Positions 33,191 through 45,375 of a DNA stretch of 64,000 nt are shown one piece after another (the stretch's first letter is position 1; every line of letters begins with the position of its first letter). This stretch comes from Gossypium raimondii (Eukaryota > Streptophyta > Magnoliopsida > Malvales > Malvaceae), in contig NC_068566.1 in NCBI RefSeq assembly GCF_025698545.1, positions 46,851,192 through 46,915,191 on the forward strand, given 5' to 3'. A program made the translations under genes and the position numbers. The notes beneath the pieces are model-generated. The model was given only the letters and a program-made list of their open reading frames with translations, made no database searches and was not told where the DNA came from.

Positions 33191-36152
33191 CAAAAAAAAC
33201 ACTCTTTACTTTATATTAAATACCAATGTTGTTTGAACGAAACCGGATCCGTGCTTGAATCAAAATTTTATTTATTTTTTTTATAAATTTTTAATAATTT
33301 ATTTAGTTAAATTAAGCAAACCAATAAATTAACGAATCGATAGTTTGATTGGTTTAATTATAGGCCTGATTTATTTGAGCTGATTTCATGAGTCGATAGA
33401 TAAAAACTAAAAAAATCTATAATATAAGATATTTTTTATGAGGGTGTATGTCGATATTTATTTGAAATCAGTAAAAATGAGATATTTCAATTCTCCTAAT
33501 TCTACGCATAATCTTTTTCCACCTTAAAATTAGATAAAATATGCATTTAAATATGCTCAAACTCTATTAAAAAATATCATAACATAATAATTTTAGAAAA
33601 TCTAACCATAGCTAAATCCAATGCAGTGGATTCATATATTAAACAAAACAAAACAAATTGGGTTTATTAAAATAAAGGTATTATCTTAAAATAATTATAT
33701 GATTAGGTGAATAAAGTGTGGCTTACCTTTGAGGCATTGGTTGGTGAGGATAAGATTAAAGAATGATGGGCTCTTACATATATTTTAAATAAAATCACTA
33801 ATATATTATTTGGTATTAAGTTTGATTTAAATATTTAATTTGATATTAATTTTTTAATAGTTTCTTGAGTTTGATTTGATGTTCAAATTGGTAATTAATT
33901 TATTTTATTCCAATTAAGTACATTATTGAGCCACATGATACTTGTTCGATTCAATTACCAAATTAAATATTGAAGTCAAACTCACATACTAAATTTGAGA
34001 TAAAAAAACTCAAATTCCAAATCATACATTAAAGTTAAACTCAGATACCAAATATTAATTAACCTTAAATTTAATCAAAATGTTATATGTATGCATCTAT
34101 AAAAGGATAAAACAACTTTTAGTCCCTGAACTTGGTATTATTTCCCAACATCGTCCTTAACTTGACAACTATTTTTAGTTTTAGTCCACGACACCACTGA
34201 AAAATCATTTTTTTATAAAAAAAATTAGGCAATGAAGTGTCACATTATCATATGGACTAAAATTTAACAAAAAATACAGATTTAAGGATTAATATGGACA
34301 AAAAAAGGATTTAAGGATCAAGCTAAAAAGTTTTTACATATTAAACAACTAAATGTTAGTAACGTCTAAAGTGAGATATTATTATAGTGAGATCCTCTTA
34401 AAATTAACATTTGTAGTTAAAAGACAAAAATAAAATATTATAGCCATTTGACCAAAACACGTTAAAAACTAAAAAATTGTGTTGATACTTTGAAATTTAT
34501 TAAATCGATTATCGAATATGTTATTTTTTTAATTTAAATATTACGTAACATGGTCAACCTTTTTATTTCAGCCATTAACACAAAATCTCACCCTTTTTCC
34601 GAAGTAGTTTTGGTTTTTAGTATATAGAAATGAGAGTTGAATGGGAGACAGCTAATTTGCATGAGCAAGCACAACCAGTACAATGTGGTCCGCACACCCT
34701 GACCTTGGGGTTATCACTCATCGCAGCCCCAAAGGCATCAAATAGGACTGACCCTTTTTCTTTGAAACTAGTGTTTTAATAATTTTGGGACTAATATTCC
34801 TACTCATTGCCATGCAATGATTTTGATTTTGCCTGCCATAACATCACCCATATGAGACGCCAAGGTTGTACCAAAATGTCTCTTAATGGATGTATGTGCC
34901 CACTAAACAACACAGGCAATGTTTTTGGTCCACTTGATTCATTTTGGATTTTGCTTAAGAAGGTGCCAAAGTAGATAAATATCGATATTTGTTCCACTTG
35001 ATTCATTTTCATCACGGCATCCTAATTTTAACACGTCCCAGGCTAAATTTGGAAAAGAAAAATATCTTAATCCTTTAGGGGAAAAAAATCAGCCATTTGA
35101 TAACCTCTTGTTCGATTAGATTTTTTTTATCAATTTGAATTTTAAAAATTTCAAATTGTTTTAGTTTAAATCGACCCGTATAAACAACGAACAAGAAAAG
35201 TAGAGAAGATTGAACATAAATATTTTACGTGAAAAACTCATCAAAAAATGATAAAAAAAGGGCAAAGGAGGCTTCGGTTTTTTACTAAATGAGTAAACAC
35301 ATGAGAGTACAATATGGAGAAAATAACTTAAATGTATTAAACGTATATTATCCAAAACCCTGAATACAAAGCTTAAAATCTCAAAAAACAAATCGATAAA
35401 TAAAACCCTAAATCTCATAATACACTCACAAAAGGGGTATAAAATACTCTCCGTAATCACCACGAAACTCTCACCAAAACTTATATACAACATCTTGTCG
35501 CCCATAGAAAAAGCCATTGCCGATTGGCATATCAAAAACAGAGATGTAGTGACCCCTTTAAATAGACTTAAATTAGAGTTCTAATTATACTAAAATATTC
35601 CTAGTATAGTCAAAGCACAATTGGGAAAAGAAAGTAGAATTTAACTAAGAGAAAAATACGAGAGACATCCCATGCTGATTTTGGGTTTGAGGTATTCAAA
35701 ATTTGAATCATTTAGAATTTTGGGTTTAGATTATTCCAAGTTCCGAGTTATTTGATTGGAAAAGTAAGTGTTTTTTTGTATGAATTTGAATATAAAGTTT
35801 AAATTTGGACATATTTGAAGAGTTAACTTTTGGATAATATAAAATTTCATTTTGATCCATTCATCAAGGTGGAGATAAATTTTGAAAGTTTAAAATCGAA
35901 TTAAATCAGATCAAGTAATAACTAAAATTAGGGTTTTTAAAAAAAAATTCAAATATTTTATTTTCAAATTGGGATATACACAAGCTTTTGCAATTTATTT
36001 ATTTACTCTACACTTCAATTATTGGTTCATATATTCAAACACAAACTTTGACATCAAAGTATTAACAATGCACTGAACTGAAGTGCAGATACTGAAAAAC
36101 GAAATTTACGAGCAAAACCCAAAAAGTTTCACTTTTTACCCAAAATCAAAAC
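33191..36152. other. Intergenic DNA between VAP and the protease
   Basis: AT-rich with worn repeats: a 'ggttcaa' family piece near 33235-33400 and a 'tttagtccctgaacttgg' repeat at 34100-34340. Frames at 34800-35015 and 35161-35535 (minus) show no recognisable domain. The right end probably holds the protease 3' untranslated region. Confidence 0.45.
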
Positions 36153-37616
36153 TTAATTTTTCAAACTATCCCACAAAGAAGAACATTTTCTTCTTGCAAA
36201 TCCAACCTTCCTTTTCTCCAAATCATAAACCACTTCAAAACCTTGCTGTTGGTAATTCCCAAGTGTAGCCCCTGGCCCACCACTCAATTCCTCTTCATCA
36301 CCACCGTTCATCAACATCAAACACCCTACATTCCTCTTTTCCCTTACTCCATCACCTCCGTCGATGAACTCGTAAAAGTAATTCTTCCTCGGCAGTACCA
36401 CACTGGATCCGTTCCCCGCGAAATGCAACGTAATCGCGGGTACTTTGGCGGCTACTACCTTGTTATAAAAATAACACGGACTCAACCCGGTTGATTCTTC
36501 GACCGTGTTTGCTCGCTTGTAAAACCGGCTAACTCGGTGATCGAACTCAGTCACCACCGAGTCGTATAAACTCGCTGGTAACATAGTGAAAGTTGTACCT
36601 GAATCCACAACCATTCCTCCACTTCCTCTTCTATCAACCCTTTTTAAATTCTCCGGTGCCGGAATATTCCTTTTTCCGACTGAGATTCCTTCTAACCCAA
36701 CAGAATAAAAGTAGGGATGTTTAGGATTAGAAAGCATACCGGTATAAACGAATTCAACGAGTTCGTTACCGAACTGATTTTCTTTATCCTCGTACCGACC
36801 GAGAATGAGTGGACTCGGTCGCCTGACTCTGTTAGAATCAAACGAGTGAGAAACTAAACAGTATGAGAATCTATTACCGAGTTGCGGCGACACGGAGGAA
36901 AGCTGAGCCGGTAAAGACAACCGGCCGAACCCGAACCCGGCTACACCGACCGGTTCACCCAACGTGGTGTGAGAACAGCCGAAAGTGAAGTTTTGAACCG
37001 AAAGTGAGTTCGGGAGAGTTAACGAGTCTTTATAAAGCCGGCCGATTAAACTGCCGTCACCGTACGCATAGTAAAACGGCGGACAAGGAAAAGAGTTACA
37101 TTCCGACATTTCGATAGAATCAAGTGGACACCGTGCGATGGCACAAAGGTCAGAAGAATGAAGAGAAGAATGAGCGGCGGAGCAAGCGGAGGATTTGCAT
37201 GGTACAGCAGTAGCAGATGAAGAAAGATTAAGCGGAGGAGAAAGCGGTGGCGTTTTCGATTCACATAAAATACATTCAAATGGTGAACAAGGAAGCCAAA
37301 CGAGATCACTACCAGTATCAAGATAAAGTGAAATAGTTGAAGAAGAAGGTGAACCAAGAGTAAACGAAAGTGTATAATCACTACCAGGTGAAAGAGGGAC
37401 TGACACTTGTTTGTGACGGTGGTGAAGATGGTGGCGGAACCGAGTTGCTGAACGAGTTGAGGTGGTTTTAAGCAAGTGGTGTGGAGTGGTGAATTGGGTT
37501 TTTGATAATGAATGAGTTAATGGAATCAACACCATTCCTGACGTTGAAACCATAAGGCACCATGTTGAAATTAACAGCCAATATAGCAAGCAAAGTGGAG
37601 TTACCTTTACCACCAT
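36153..37616 (-). CDS. Secreted nepenthesin-like aspartic protease (family A1)
   Basis: An intronless 487-aa protein, closest by my reading to the Arabidopsis protein called 'probable aspartyl protease At4g16563'. It would be a pepsin-fold endopeptidase entering the secretory pathway: residues 5-27 form a hydrophobic signal segment (CLLYWLLISTWCLMV), followed by a basic, His-rich probable propeptide (60-70). Both catalytic motifs are intact: DTGSDLVWLPC (first Asp at residue 100) and DSGTTFTMLP (second Asp at 338). The Cys-rich insertion typical of nepenthesins follows the first motif (cysteines at 110-178), and YGDGS, the flap tyrosine region, is at 185-189. The C-terminal half has LGNYQQQGFEVVYDLEKRKVGFA, the standard family end. 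Length is normal and there are no breaks. Substrate cannot be told from sequence. It is transcribed away from PRMT7. Confidence 0.95.
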   Translation of the reverse strand: MVVKVTPLCLLYWLLISTWCLMVSTSGMVLIPLTHSLSKTQFTTPHHLLKTTSTRSATRFRHHLHHRHKQVSVPLSPGSDYTLSFTLGSPSSSTISLYLDTGSDLVWLPCSPFECILCESKTPPLSPPLNLSSSATAVPCKSSACSAAHSSLHSSDLCAIARCPLDSIEMSECNSFPCPPFYYAYGDGSLIGRLYKDSLTLPNSLSVQNFTFGCSHTTLGEPVGVAGFGFGRLSLPAQLSSVSPQLGNRFSYCLVSHSFDSNRVRRPSPLILGRYEDKENQFGNELVEFVYTGMLSNPKHPYFYSVGLEGISVGKRNIPAPENLKRVDRRGSGGMVVDSGTTFTMLPASLYDSVVTEFDHRVSRFYKRANTVEESTGLSPCYFYNKVVAAKVPAITLHFAGNGSSVVLPRKNYFYEFIDGGDGVREKRNVGCLMLMNGGDEEELSGGPGATLGNYQQQGFEVVYDLEKRKVGFARRKCSSLWDSLKN

Positions 37617-37710
37617 GACTTAAAAACAGAGCAAAAACAGAGTACTTTTATGCTTTGGATTTTGAATTTTAAGTCATAAGTGAAAGGTGGTGCTTATAAA
37701 AGATGGTGAG
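37617..37710 (-). promoter_or_regulatory. Possible protease core promoter
   Basis: On the minus strand, about 75-85 bases before the start codon, 'cttttataagc' (37692-37702) is a plausible TATA box, leaving a short leader. No transcript data support this; it is a motif call only. Confidence 0.3.
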
Positions 37711-38222
37711 TGGGGGAAGATGAGAGAAGGAAGGTTCTTGTTTGTTGGTTGGTATGGTGGGGGATTATGTGGGAAAGGTATTATTTTCTTCATTTCAATG
37801 CAGCTTTTAAGCCCCCAGGGCTAAACGAAAGCTGGCCATTGTTAGGTAATAATGATACCTTGGGCTGCACATTAGAATTGAACTCAATTTTCAAGTATAT
37901 TTTGATTCCCTATATTTTTTTTATCATAATTAGGATATTTACTGCCTACAGCATTAACTAAGCCCCTTGAGTCCTTATATTTTAATTTGTTATAATTTCC
38001 TTCTCTTGATTTAATAGCCTCACATTAGTTCTTTTTGGGTATTTTTCATATCCATTTTATTGTCCATATTAAAGGTTGTGGTTGCCCCTCCCAATAATAT
38101 TATCTCCAAGTTTCAAACATACGTCTTTTCTTTAGAAGTGCAATGTACCTTACAGCTACACGTAACACTTGTTGGTTTATGTCACACTAGTTAGTGTTAA
38201 CTATTAGTGGAAAAAATACAAA
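37711..38222. other. Protease upstream region
   Basis: No gene is supported. The frame at 37710-37961 on the plus strand has no recognisable features. The 9-bp target duplication of the next element (AAATACAAA) is at 38214-38222. Confidence 0.45.
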
Positions 38223-38659
38223 GAGTAAATTACACCTAAAGTCACTAAAGCTATTCGTAAGTTTATGTTTTAATCACTCAACTTTGAAAAGATATAAAAT
38301 GACCATTGAATTATTTAAAAGTTTTTAATTAAGTCATTGGATTATTACAATCGTCATTGTATGACCTTCTCCGTTCGCACTACCTGCACCCATCGAAAGC
38401 TTTTTTTTCCTTCCTCTTTTAAAGTTTAGTTTTGTTCATGAAACAACTTTGAATGTCATGAATTTACAAACTAAAATTTGAACAGTTTTTTTTTTCGATC
38501 TCCAGCACTAACTATTAGATTGACTTGAAGCTCGCTAACAAGACTTTAAAAAGAAAAAAATAGAGTTAATAATCTAGTGACTTAAATGAAAACTTTCAAA
38601 TGGTTTAGTGACTATTTTGTAATTTTTTAAAGTTTAGTGACTTTGGGTATAATTTATCT
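38223..38659. mobile_element. Mutator-like MITE with intact 9-bp target duplication
   Basis: The 437-bp element is flanked by a perfect 9-bp direct repeat AAATACAAA (38214-38222 and 38660-38668), the size made by Mutator-like transposases. The ends GAGTAAATTACACCTAAAG and (complement) AGATAAATTATACCCAAAG are inverted repeats that extend through 'tcactaaa...' and 'aaagttttcatttaagtcac'. No transposase is encoded. A second, reversed and diverged member lies at 39925-40435. Confidence 0.75.
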
Positions 38660-39159
38660 AAATACAAAATAGTACATTTGAGTATAATAAAAGGACCACA
38701 ATCAGCATTTGACCAAAAGTTTTTATTAAAATTCTTTGGCTGTTATTGAAATTTTTACTTTGAGCTGTTACGTCTGAGTTGATTGATGGTCCATTAAAGT
38801 TTCTAATACATGGGAACTTTAAATTTCAAAATTCTATAAAATAGAAAAATAAATAAATTTTGAATACTTGCATCATTATGATTATATATATTACATTATA
38901 CAATACTTATATAAAAATTTAAATAAAATAAATAAATATTGGTTGAAATAGTAGAATTGAAATTATACTAAAAAGTATTAGGTGTAGTAGTAAGTTACAT
39001 TATATTTTTAACGGAAAATATAAGTTTGAATATTAAAAATGCATTATTTGGAGAAGCAATCATAATTACTCGAAAAAATTAACTTTCATAAATTGTAAAA
39101 CGGACATGAAAGGAACCTCAATTATGTTAAAGAAAAATACTATATGTCAAAAATAAAGC
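38660..39159. other. Intergenic DNA, no gene seen
   Basis: Very AT-rich spacer between the Mutator-like MITE and the LINE relic. No feature is recognised. Confidence 0.5.
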
Positions 39160-39560
39160 TGATGGTGCAGGGTCTAATAAGTTGAGTCGTTTGCAGGAGG
39201 GGGAGTGTTGCGGAATATAGAGGGAGCTATGCTAGGAATTTAGGGGTTATGCTCGATGTTTCAGGCGGAGGCCTGGGCGGTGACCTTATTTCTATCCTTT
39301 GCCAATGAATGGATGAACAAATGATGAAGCTATTGTACAACATATCAGGTCATTGTTAGACTCAATTGGAAAGTCTGTTTCAAGCATATCAACCGGGAAG
39401 CTAACAAAGTGGCTGATGCAATAGCAAAGATGGGGCTAGGATTTGCATTTGAGACAACTTTCTTTGAACAACCCTTTTTCGATGTGATTAGTCTTCTTAA
39501 GGAAAGGATTGTATCAAATAGTGATGTCACATCATTAGTATCTATTTTTTAATAGTTGTC
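39160..39560 (+). pseudogene. LINE-type RNase H domain relic
   Basis: Broken reading in sense orientation. It starts 'ADGAGSNKLSRL', which recalls the beginning of the RNase H domain of plant non-LTR retrotransposons. After frame changes it continues with FKHINREANKVADAIAKMG (39376-39432), the conserved 'REAN..AD..AK' end of that domain (RVT_3 family), then FFEQPFFDVISLLKERI. There are frameshifts and stops, and no reverse transcriptase upstream, so it is a 5'-truncated, dead LINE fragment. Confidence 0.7.
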
Positions 39561-39924
39561 ACATCAATATTTTTATCTGGAAAAAAATCAAATACAAATA
39601 AAAATCCTGAAATTCAGGATGAAATTGTTGATGTGGCATTAAACTATTGGAAATAAATAATCCCTATTTTACACAATATTTTCTCAGTCTCCCTTATGGC
39701 TAATTTTGGAACCGTCTAGAGATTTTTGTTTTTAAGGTTGTTTAAAGCCTTCATTTTTTTACCAAAAAAAATATTTTTTTATAGATTTTATATAAACATA
39801 TAAAAAGATAGACATACCCTACATTAACAATTATTACATTGTAAAAAGAACAAAATTTTAATCATTTCTCAGTTTAGTAAGTGTTCGATTGACTTGTGGC
39901 AATAACTAAATCAAATATTTAAAG
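39561..39924. other. Intergenic DNA, no gene seen
   Basis: AT-rich sequence with a T-rich patch (39720-39780). It may be the 3' tail of the LINE relic. No other feature. Confidence 0.45.
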
Positions 39925-40435
39925 GTAAGATACGTCAAAGGTCACTAAACTATTTGTATGTTTACGTTTTGATCACTCAACTTCAAAAGGTTACGAAATG
40001 ATCGTTGAACTATTCAAAAAAATTTATCCAAGTTACTAAACCGTTAAGTTTTTTCTGAAAAAAGAAGGTTCAACTAATAAGTTCCAAGCAACAATTCGAT
40101 GATTGGTACGGTGAATCAATACCCATCAGCGAGTTAAAGAACATACCTTAAAATCCAAGTCAATTTAACGGTCAGTGTTGGAGATCAAAGAAGAAAGTTT
40201 TTTGGATTTTGATTCATACATTTGTGACATTCAAAGTTGTTTTATGAAAAAAAATTGAATTGTATAAAGGAGAATGAGAGCTTTCGATTGGTGCAGGTGA
40301 TGCGAACAAAGAAGCTGATACAACACCGCTTTTAACAATCCAGTGACTTAAATGAAAACTTTCGAATAGTTCAATGGTTATTTTGTAACCTTTTGAAACT
40401 GAATGACTAAAACATATAGTATAGGTAGATGGAAA
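39925..40435. mobile_element. Diverged second member of the 38.2-kb MITE family, inverted
   Basis: Shared words with 38223-38659 include 'tcactaaactattt', 'tgatcactcaacttcaaaaggtta' and 'cagtgacttaaatgaaaactttcgaatag'. The central 'gctttcgattggtgcaggtgatgcgaac' is the reverse complement of the centre of the first copy. So the two copies are in opposite orientation, 1.7 kb apart. Ends are worn; no clear target duplication is visible. Confidence 0.6.
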
Positions 40436-42170
40436 TATGTCAGACGTATCATTTTCCTATAACTTAATGTATGTTAAGTGTACGTGTAGTGTTGGGCTTA
40501 ATTTGGTGTATCATAAAAGATTAGATGAAAGGTTTGAATGCATTTGACACCTTTGAGTAAAAGGCAAAATTGTAGTCTTATTTTTAACTCATATTCTAAA
40601 TTGAACATTGCCATGTCTCCAAATAATGCAAGATAATGATGTAATTTAATGACTGAAAAAGGGGTTTTTCAATTTGGTCCCAATCACTTCATTATTGTAA
40701 CTTCTTATATGATAAAATGTTATGCATCTATTTTTGGTCAATTCTTTTGAAGAGGGTCGTGTTAATGAATAATGGGGGAGGTTGAATTTCATATCAAAAA
40801 TGAAATAATGCATTGAACTTCTTAATATACCCTACCTACATCTAATTTATAAAAAAATTAATTATAACATTAATTGATAATAGTGTTAATAAATTCATGG
40901 AAATCTACATGATCACTTTAGTGTTGGTAGTTAATAATTTATCAATTTGGATCTATTAATAAAATCATGAAATTGGAGTGCTTAAATCTTAAAATTTGAA
41001 ATTGTAAAAGGACTAAAACCATAATTAGACACTTTCTTATTTATCTTGCTAACACTGGCATGTCTTTTATTTTTGCGACTCACTTATACTAAAATCATTG
41101 GTAAACTTTCAAAATAATTATCATTTACTTCATCCATAAAATGTGTCGTAAATTATTGAGTTTGAAAAAAAATCAAGAAAAGTATAGGAGGTATGATGAT
41201 ATTGATAAGTAAAATTGAAACTGAATTTAATTATCATTTCGATATTCAATTATTACATCGGGTCTCGATTAAATTTAGAAAGGTAGGTTGGAGATCTGAA
41301 GTAAAGTAAAGCTCTCTCACTAATGGTGACACTAGGAGATTGACAAGCTCTCCTTAAAACGGGAAATCTTATCTTTGACCCTTTAAATTTTATAAAATTT
41401 TATATTAGTAAATGGTATAATTACACTTTGATCTCTAAAAATGAAAATTTTGATTTAGTCCTTTAAAGAATTAAAAAGATATAAGCTATTACAAAATATA
41501 TAACTTAATTTCGCCCACCAAAAAAATTCAGACTTTGCCCCTTTCTTCAACCATTGTCTTCTTCATCTAATGAAACTCGAATCTAAAACTTTACTTAAAA
41601 AGCATCAAACTCTTTACCATTCGATAAATCTAACATTTAGCATGTCAATAGGACCTACCTGGGACAATGATTTTATTTTGGTGGACAAAAACAAAAGAAA
41701 GGAAGGGTATCTTTTAGAAGCTATTGTGTTAAAAGGAAACCAAATGAATGATTTGTTGTGATGGACTTTCTACTATTGAAATAAGTCAAGTAATCCATTA
41801 TGTGGACATGAGAAAACATGGAAGGCTTTGATTTGTCCTCTATGTAGCTTTAGTTTGTGAAATTTGGGCAAGGAGGGAGGGACCCTTTGGACCAACCATC
41901 TCTTTTATTTTCTTATGGCTAACTTTTATAATGAAGTTTGGGACTATATTTAGTCATATACTTTATGTCTTCGAAACATAGTTCATGTATTTGTTCCACA
42001 ACCATTGAATCCATCCATCTACATGTGTCCCCCCAATTAATGATAGAATTGTGATTTCGAAAGATTTAAGATTTTAAGTTCATATTCCATAAGATTTAAG
42101 CTTTGAAAATCTTAAAATTAAATTTTTACAAACATTCATTTAAAAAAAATCATTTTAAATCATGCCACAC
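40436..42170. other. Intergenic DNA, no gene seen
   Basis: AT-rich. A 63-codon frame at 41570-41761 has no recognisable domain and ordinary non-coding surroundings. No RNA gene or defined repeat is supported. Confidence 0.5.
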
Positions 42171-43173
42171 GAGATTTTACATCTTATAGGTTGATAACAT
42201 GTTAATTTGCAAGACTTTTTGTGTTTAATTCGGTTAATTTTTGAATTGACCCCTACTGAATTAATGTTTTTATATAATAATCTTGTCAGGGATGTAATTG
42301 GGGCGCTAAGAGTCAAAAACGAGCAGAAAAAGGACCAAATTGAAACACAATCAATGAAATGAGGCCGAATCAAAAATTGGGAAAAAGCTAAGGACTTGTC
42401 AAATTCTTTTGACTTTGTAAAAGCCAAAAATAGAAAAAATCTTTTTTTATTTTATTTTAATTATATGTTGAAGTGGTTAAAGCCAAAATTAGTAAATACC
42501 ATGTATATAAATAGGGCTTTAATGTATTTACGAAAGACACATTCAATTTCACATTTTGATTCAAATTGGAATTGAATAGAATTATTTTCTTTTTCTTCCA
42601 ATTTGGGCATGAGCATTCTGTTGCTGCCACTTGAAATTATTCATGCTTTGTAGATTTTGAAAGGTGATTTGATGATGATGGTGAAGAATGGGAAAGATAG
42701 GTACTTAGAAAGCAATTAGACCGATTTTGAAAGAACAAAGAAGTGTAAATGGAAGCAACAGAGAAGAAAAAGAAAATAATTCTATTCAATTCCAAATTGA
42801 AATCAAAATGTGAAATTGAATGTGTGTTTACTAAGTACATTAAAGCTGATATTTACTAATTTTGGCTTTAATCACTTCAACATATAATTAAAATAAAATA
42901 ATTTTTTTTCTTTTTTTGGCTTTTACAAAGTCAAAAGAATTTGATGAGTCCTTGGCTTTTTCCCCATTTTTGATTGGCCTCATTTTATTGATTAATGTGT
43001 TTCAATTTGGTCCATTTCTGCTCGTTTTTTACTCTTAGCGTCCTAATTGCATCCTTGACAAGATTAAAACATAAAAGTACTAATTCAGCAGGGATCAATT
43101 AAAAAATTAACCGAATTAAACACAAAAAGTCATGCAAATTAACATGTTATCATAGGTTATTAAAAGGACCTCA
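42171..43173. repeat. Long inverted repeat, arms about 410-430 bp, loop about 160 bp
   Basis: Left arm 42171-42599 and right arm 42762-43173 are reverse complements with scattered mismatches, for example 'acatgttaatttgca', 'gtgtttaattcggttaattttt', 'gctcgttttttact', 'tttgactttgtaaaagcc', 'ttaattatatgttgaagtggttaaagcc' and 'attctattcaattcc'. Transcription through it would give a long hairpin RNA. The left arm has a TATA-like TATAAATA (42505-42512) that the right arm lacks because of a gap of about 15 bases. It is non-coding; frames at 42155-42427 and 42637-42840 are by-products. Origin unclear: a head-to-head repeat pair or a foldback transposon. Confidence 0.75.
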
Positions 43174-44614
43174 CTGAATGTAATTAGAATATTTTAAAGT
43201 TCAGGGATCAATTTAAAATAAAGGTTATAAGTTGGGGATGTATGACAAAATTAACTAATAATAATGAATGAAAATTCTAATTCAAAGCAAAAGGTTAAAT
43301 GACTTTAAAAACATGTTGACCATAAATTCATTATTTTTAGGGTCTATTGGTCTAAGATAATCAACCAAATGGGAGCCATCATAAAATATAAAAATACAAG
43401 GAAGAAAAAATTGACCTGTCACCGGTCCATCATCATCACCTATAGTCTTTTGGCTAAAGACACGTAACTGGTGTGAGCTGGCATTTTTTAGCCGGTTCTG
43501 CATGCCGACGTGGCAGTCTGGGTCCAAAAGGATCCGGTTCCTTTTAATGGCAGACACAAACTTTGTTGCTTAGTTTAATCATTTTTTTTTTGTTTTCACT
43601 TTCTTTGGCTTGCGACAAACCCGGAATGCCCGAGCCGACCGGGTTTTTTAAACTAAATGAAAACTATGAACATATTTGAGAGGTCCTCTAGTTTTATTAC
43701 GTTTTTCGTCTTGTTTTTGCCATTTTGCAGAAAAGTGTTGGGTGGTGAAAGAGATGATGCAGTTGTTGGAAGTACAGAGCAAAGGAAGAAGAAAAAATGG
43801 TGGAAGCAAGGGGTGGCTTGGAGGGAAAAAAATGAATTGAGGAAGAAGATGATGAACAGTAACAGGGGTAAAAAAGAGAGAGTCAAATTTGATGACATGA
43901 GCAGCTAACCGTGGTTAGGGATTTAATAGTTGGGTGGTCAAAATGATAAATTATTATAACAATAGTGATCAAATTGTAAATTTTTTTTATTTGGGTAATC
44001 AAAATGAAAGCGTCCAAAAAGTTGTGTGACTGATTATGTAGTTTACCCTTTTTTAACTAAATAAAATTGCTATTATAGGGATATAATCAAATTAGTCATT
44101 CTATTATTAAATGGATCAAATTAATTCATTTACTATTAAAAGAATAAAAAATGCCAAATTCAATAGATTTAACATTTGCTATTTAAAAAATTTTAATGTA
44201 ATATTTTAATATTTTTATAGTTTTGTAAACAAAGCCTTTTGTTTGGAATTCATTTGCAATTGAAAAATAATTTTCAAGACAATTTTTATACAATAAATAA
44301 TAACTATGTTACAATTTGGACTTATTTGATTCCTTTTAATAGTATAGAGATTAAATTAATTCATTTAATAATAGAGAGACTAATTTGATTTGGTCCCTAT
44401 AATTCAGGGACATCCCAGTTATTTTAACCAAATCAAAGCCTATTCAAACTTAAACCGAAAGTATTAATGCTTTTCTTCAAACTGGTACCTTAATTGACTT
44501 AACGACAAAAAAGACTTTTGACAATTTTGAAACTTAATTAAAGATATATATGAATGTGATGATTGATGAAACTTAATCATGTTTACTTGTAATTTCAACA
44601 TTAAAAAAAAAAAA
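43174..44614. other. Intergenic DNA with a MITE end
   Basis: Positions 43915-44055 look like one end of a 'gggtaaactacataatcagtcacacaac'-type MITE. Opposed frames at 43653-43908 (the minus one with a hydrophobic N-terminus) are not supported as a gene: they are low in complexity, and each mirrors the other. Otherwise AT-rich and empty. Confidence 0.4.
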
Positions 44615-44760
44615 AAAGCTTGAAAATGATATGTTAATTCTCAGCCATGCCTTTTTCAAAACCATGGGTGCCATACTTTGAGGAAGAACTACTAGTTGGT
44701 GCCTTTAACATCATATTCACCTAAGTCCCTTTCGAGATGTATTGCAAAAGCCAGTTGCTT
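44615..44760. repeat. Local direct duplication, copy 1
   Basis: The block 'tgaaaatgatatgttaattctcagccatgcc...aaaccatgggtgcca...gaggaagaa...tggtgcc...aa' recurs, diverged and with small deletions, at 45376-45500, about 750 bases on, in the same direction. An A-homopolymer precedes copy 1. The nature of the unit is unknown. Confidence 0.6.
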
Positions 44761-45375
44761 TGGGTCACCAAACATCACAAAAAAGGATTTGTTTGATTCT
44801 ATTTTTCTTTATCATAAGTAAACCAGACGCATAAAAAAAAACCATTTTCTTCCTATCAAGGAAAGTGATTTTAAAATATAAGCCCGAAAAATATAAGCCC
44901 GAAAAGTGAAAAGGTTTAGATAAAAATTTAAGCCCGATAAAATAAGCTTGGGACAAATAAATTTTATTATTTGACTGAATTAAAATTATTTTAAATTTAT
45001 AAATTAATAAAAAACGACTACTTTAATAAACATAATTAAGCTTTTAACAGGCATGAAAAGGTTTAGGTTTTAAGTTTGGAATTTTTAAAGAAATATTTCA
45101 CTTCAACCAACTAACATAAATTTTAACTGTATTAATAATTTAGACTAATTAAGACAGAACATTAATTATAGTAAGAGCCAAGAGGATGAAATGATAGGAA
45201 ATTAACCAAATTAAGTAAGTACAAGTAGTATAACCGCAAATTGACCAATCCAAAATGTACCATTTGATGCAAATGGTTGCCGGTCGCCAACCCATGCATG
45301 CATGCAAACAAACAAAGCAGTCTATTATATATGTGTGTATAATTGCTTAATCCAGAACCTCATAAATCAAAAGAA
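44761..45375. other. Spacer between the duplicated blocks
   Basis: AT-rich. It contains a small tandem repeat 'aaatataagcccga' (two units near 44874-44903), which creates the minus-strand frame at 44765-44956. No gene is supported. Confidence 0.45.

Noticed and set aside
35161..35535. 124-codon minus-strand frame
   Set aside because: Composition is Phe/Leu/Ile-rich as expected of AT-rich non-coding DNA; no domain recognised and no splice context seen.
43653..43908. Opposed frames, the minus one with a signal-peptide-like start (MSSNLTLSFLPLLLFIIFFL)
   Set aside because: The hydrophobic run comes from poly-purine/poly-pyrimidine DNA, no mature peptide motif is recognisable, and the frame on the other strand is equally open.
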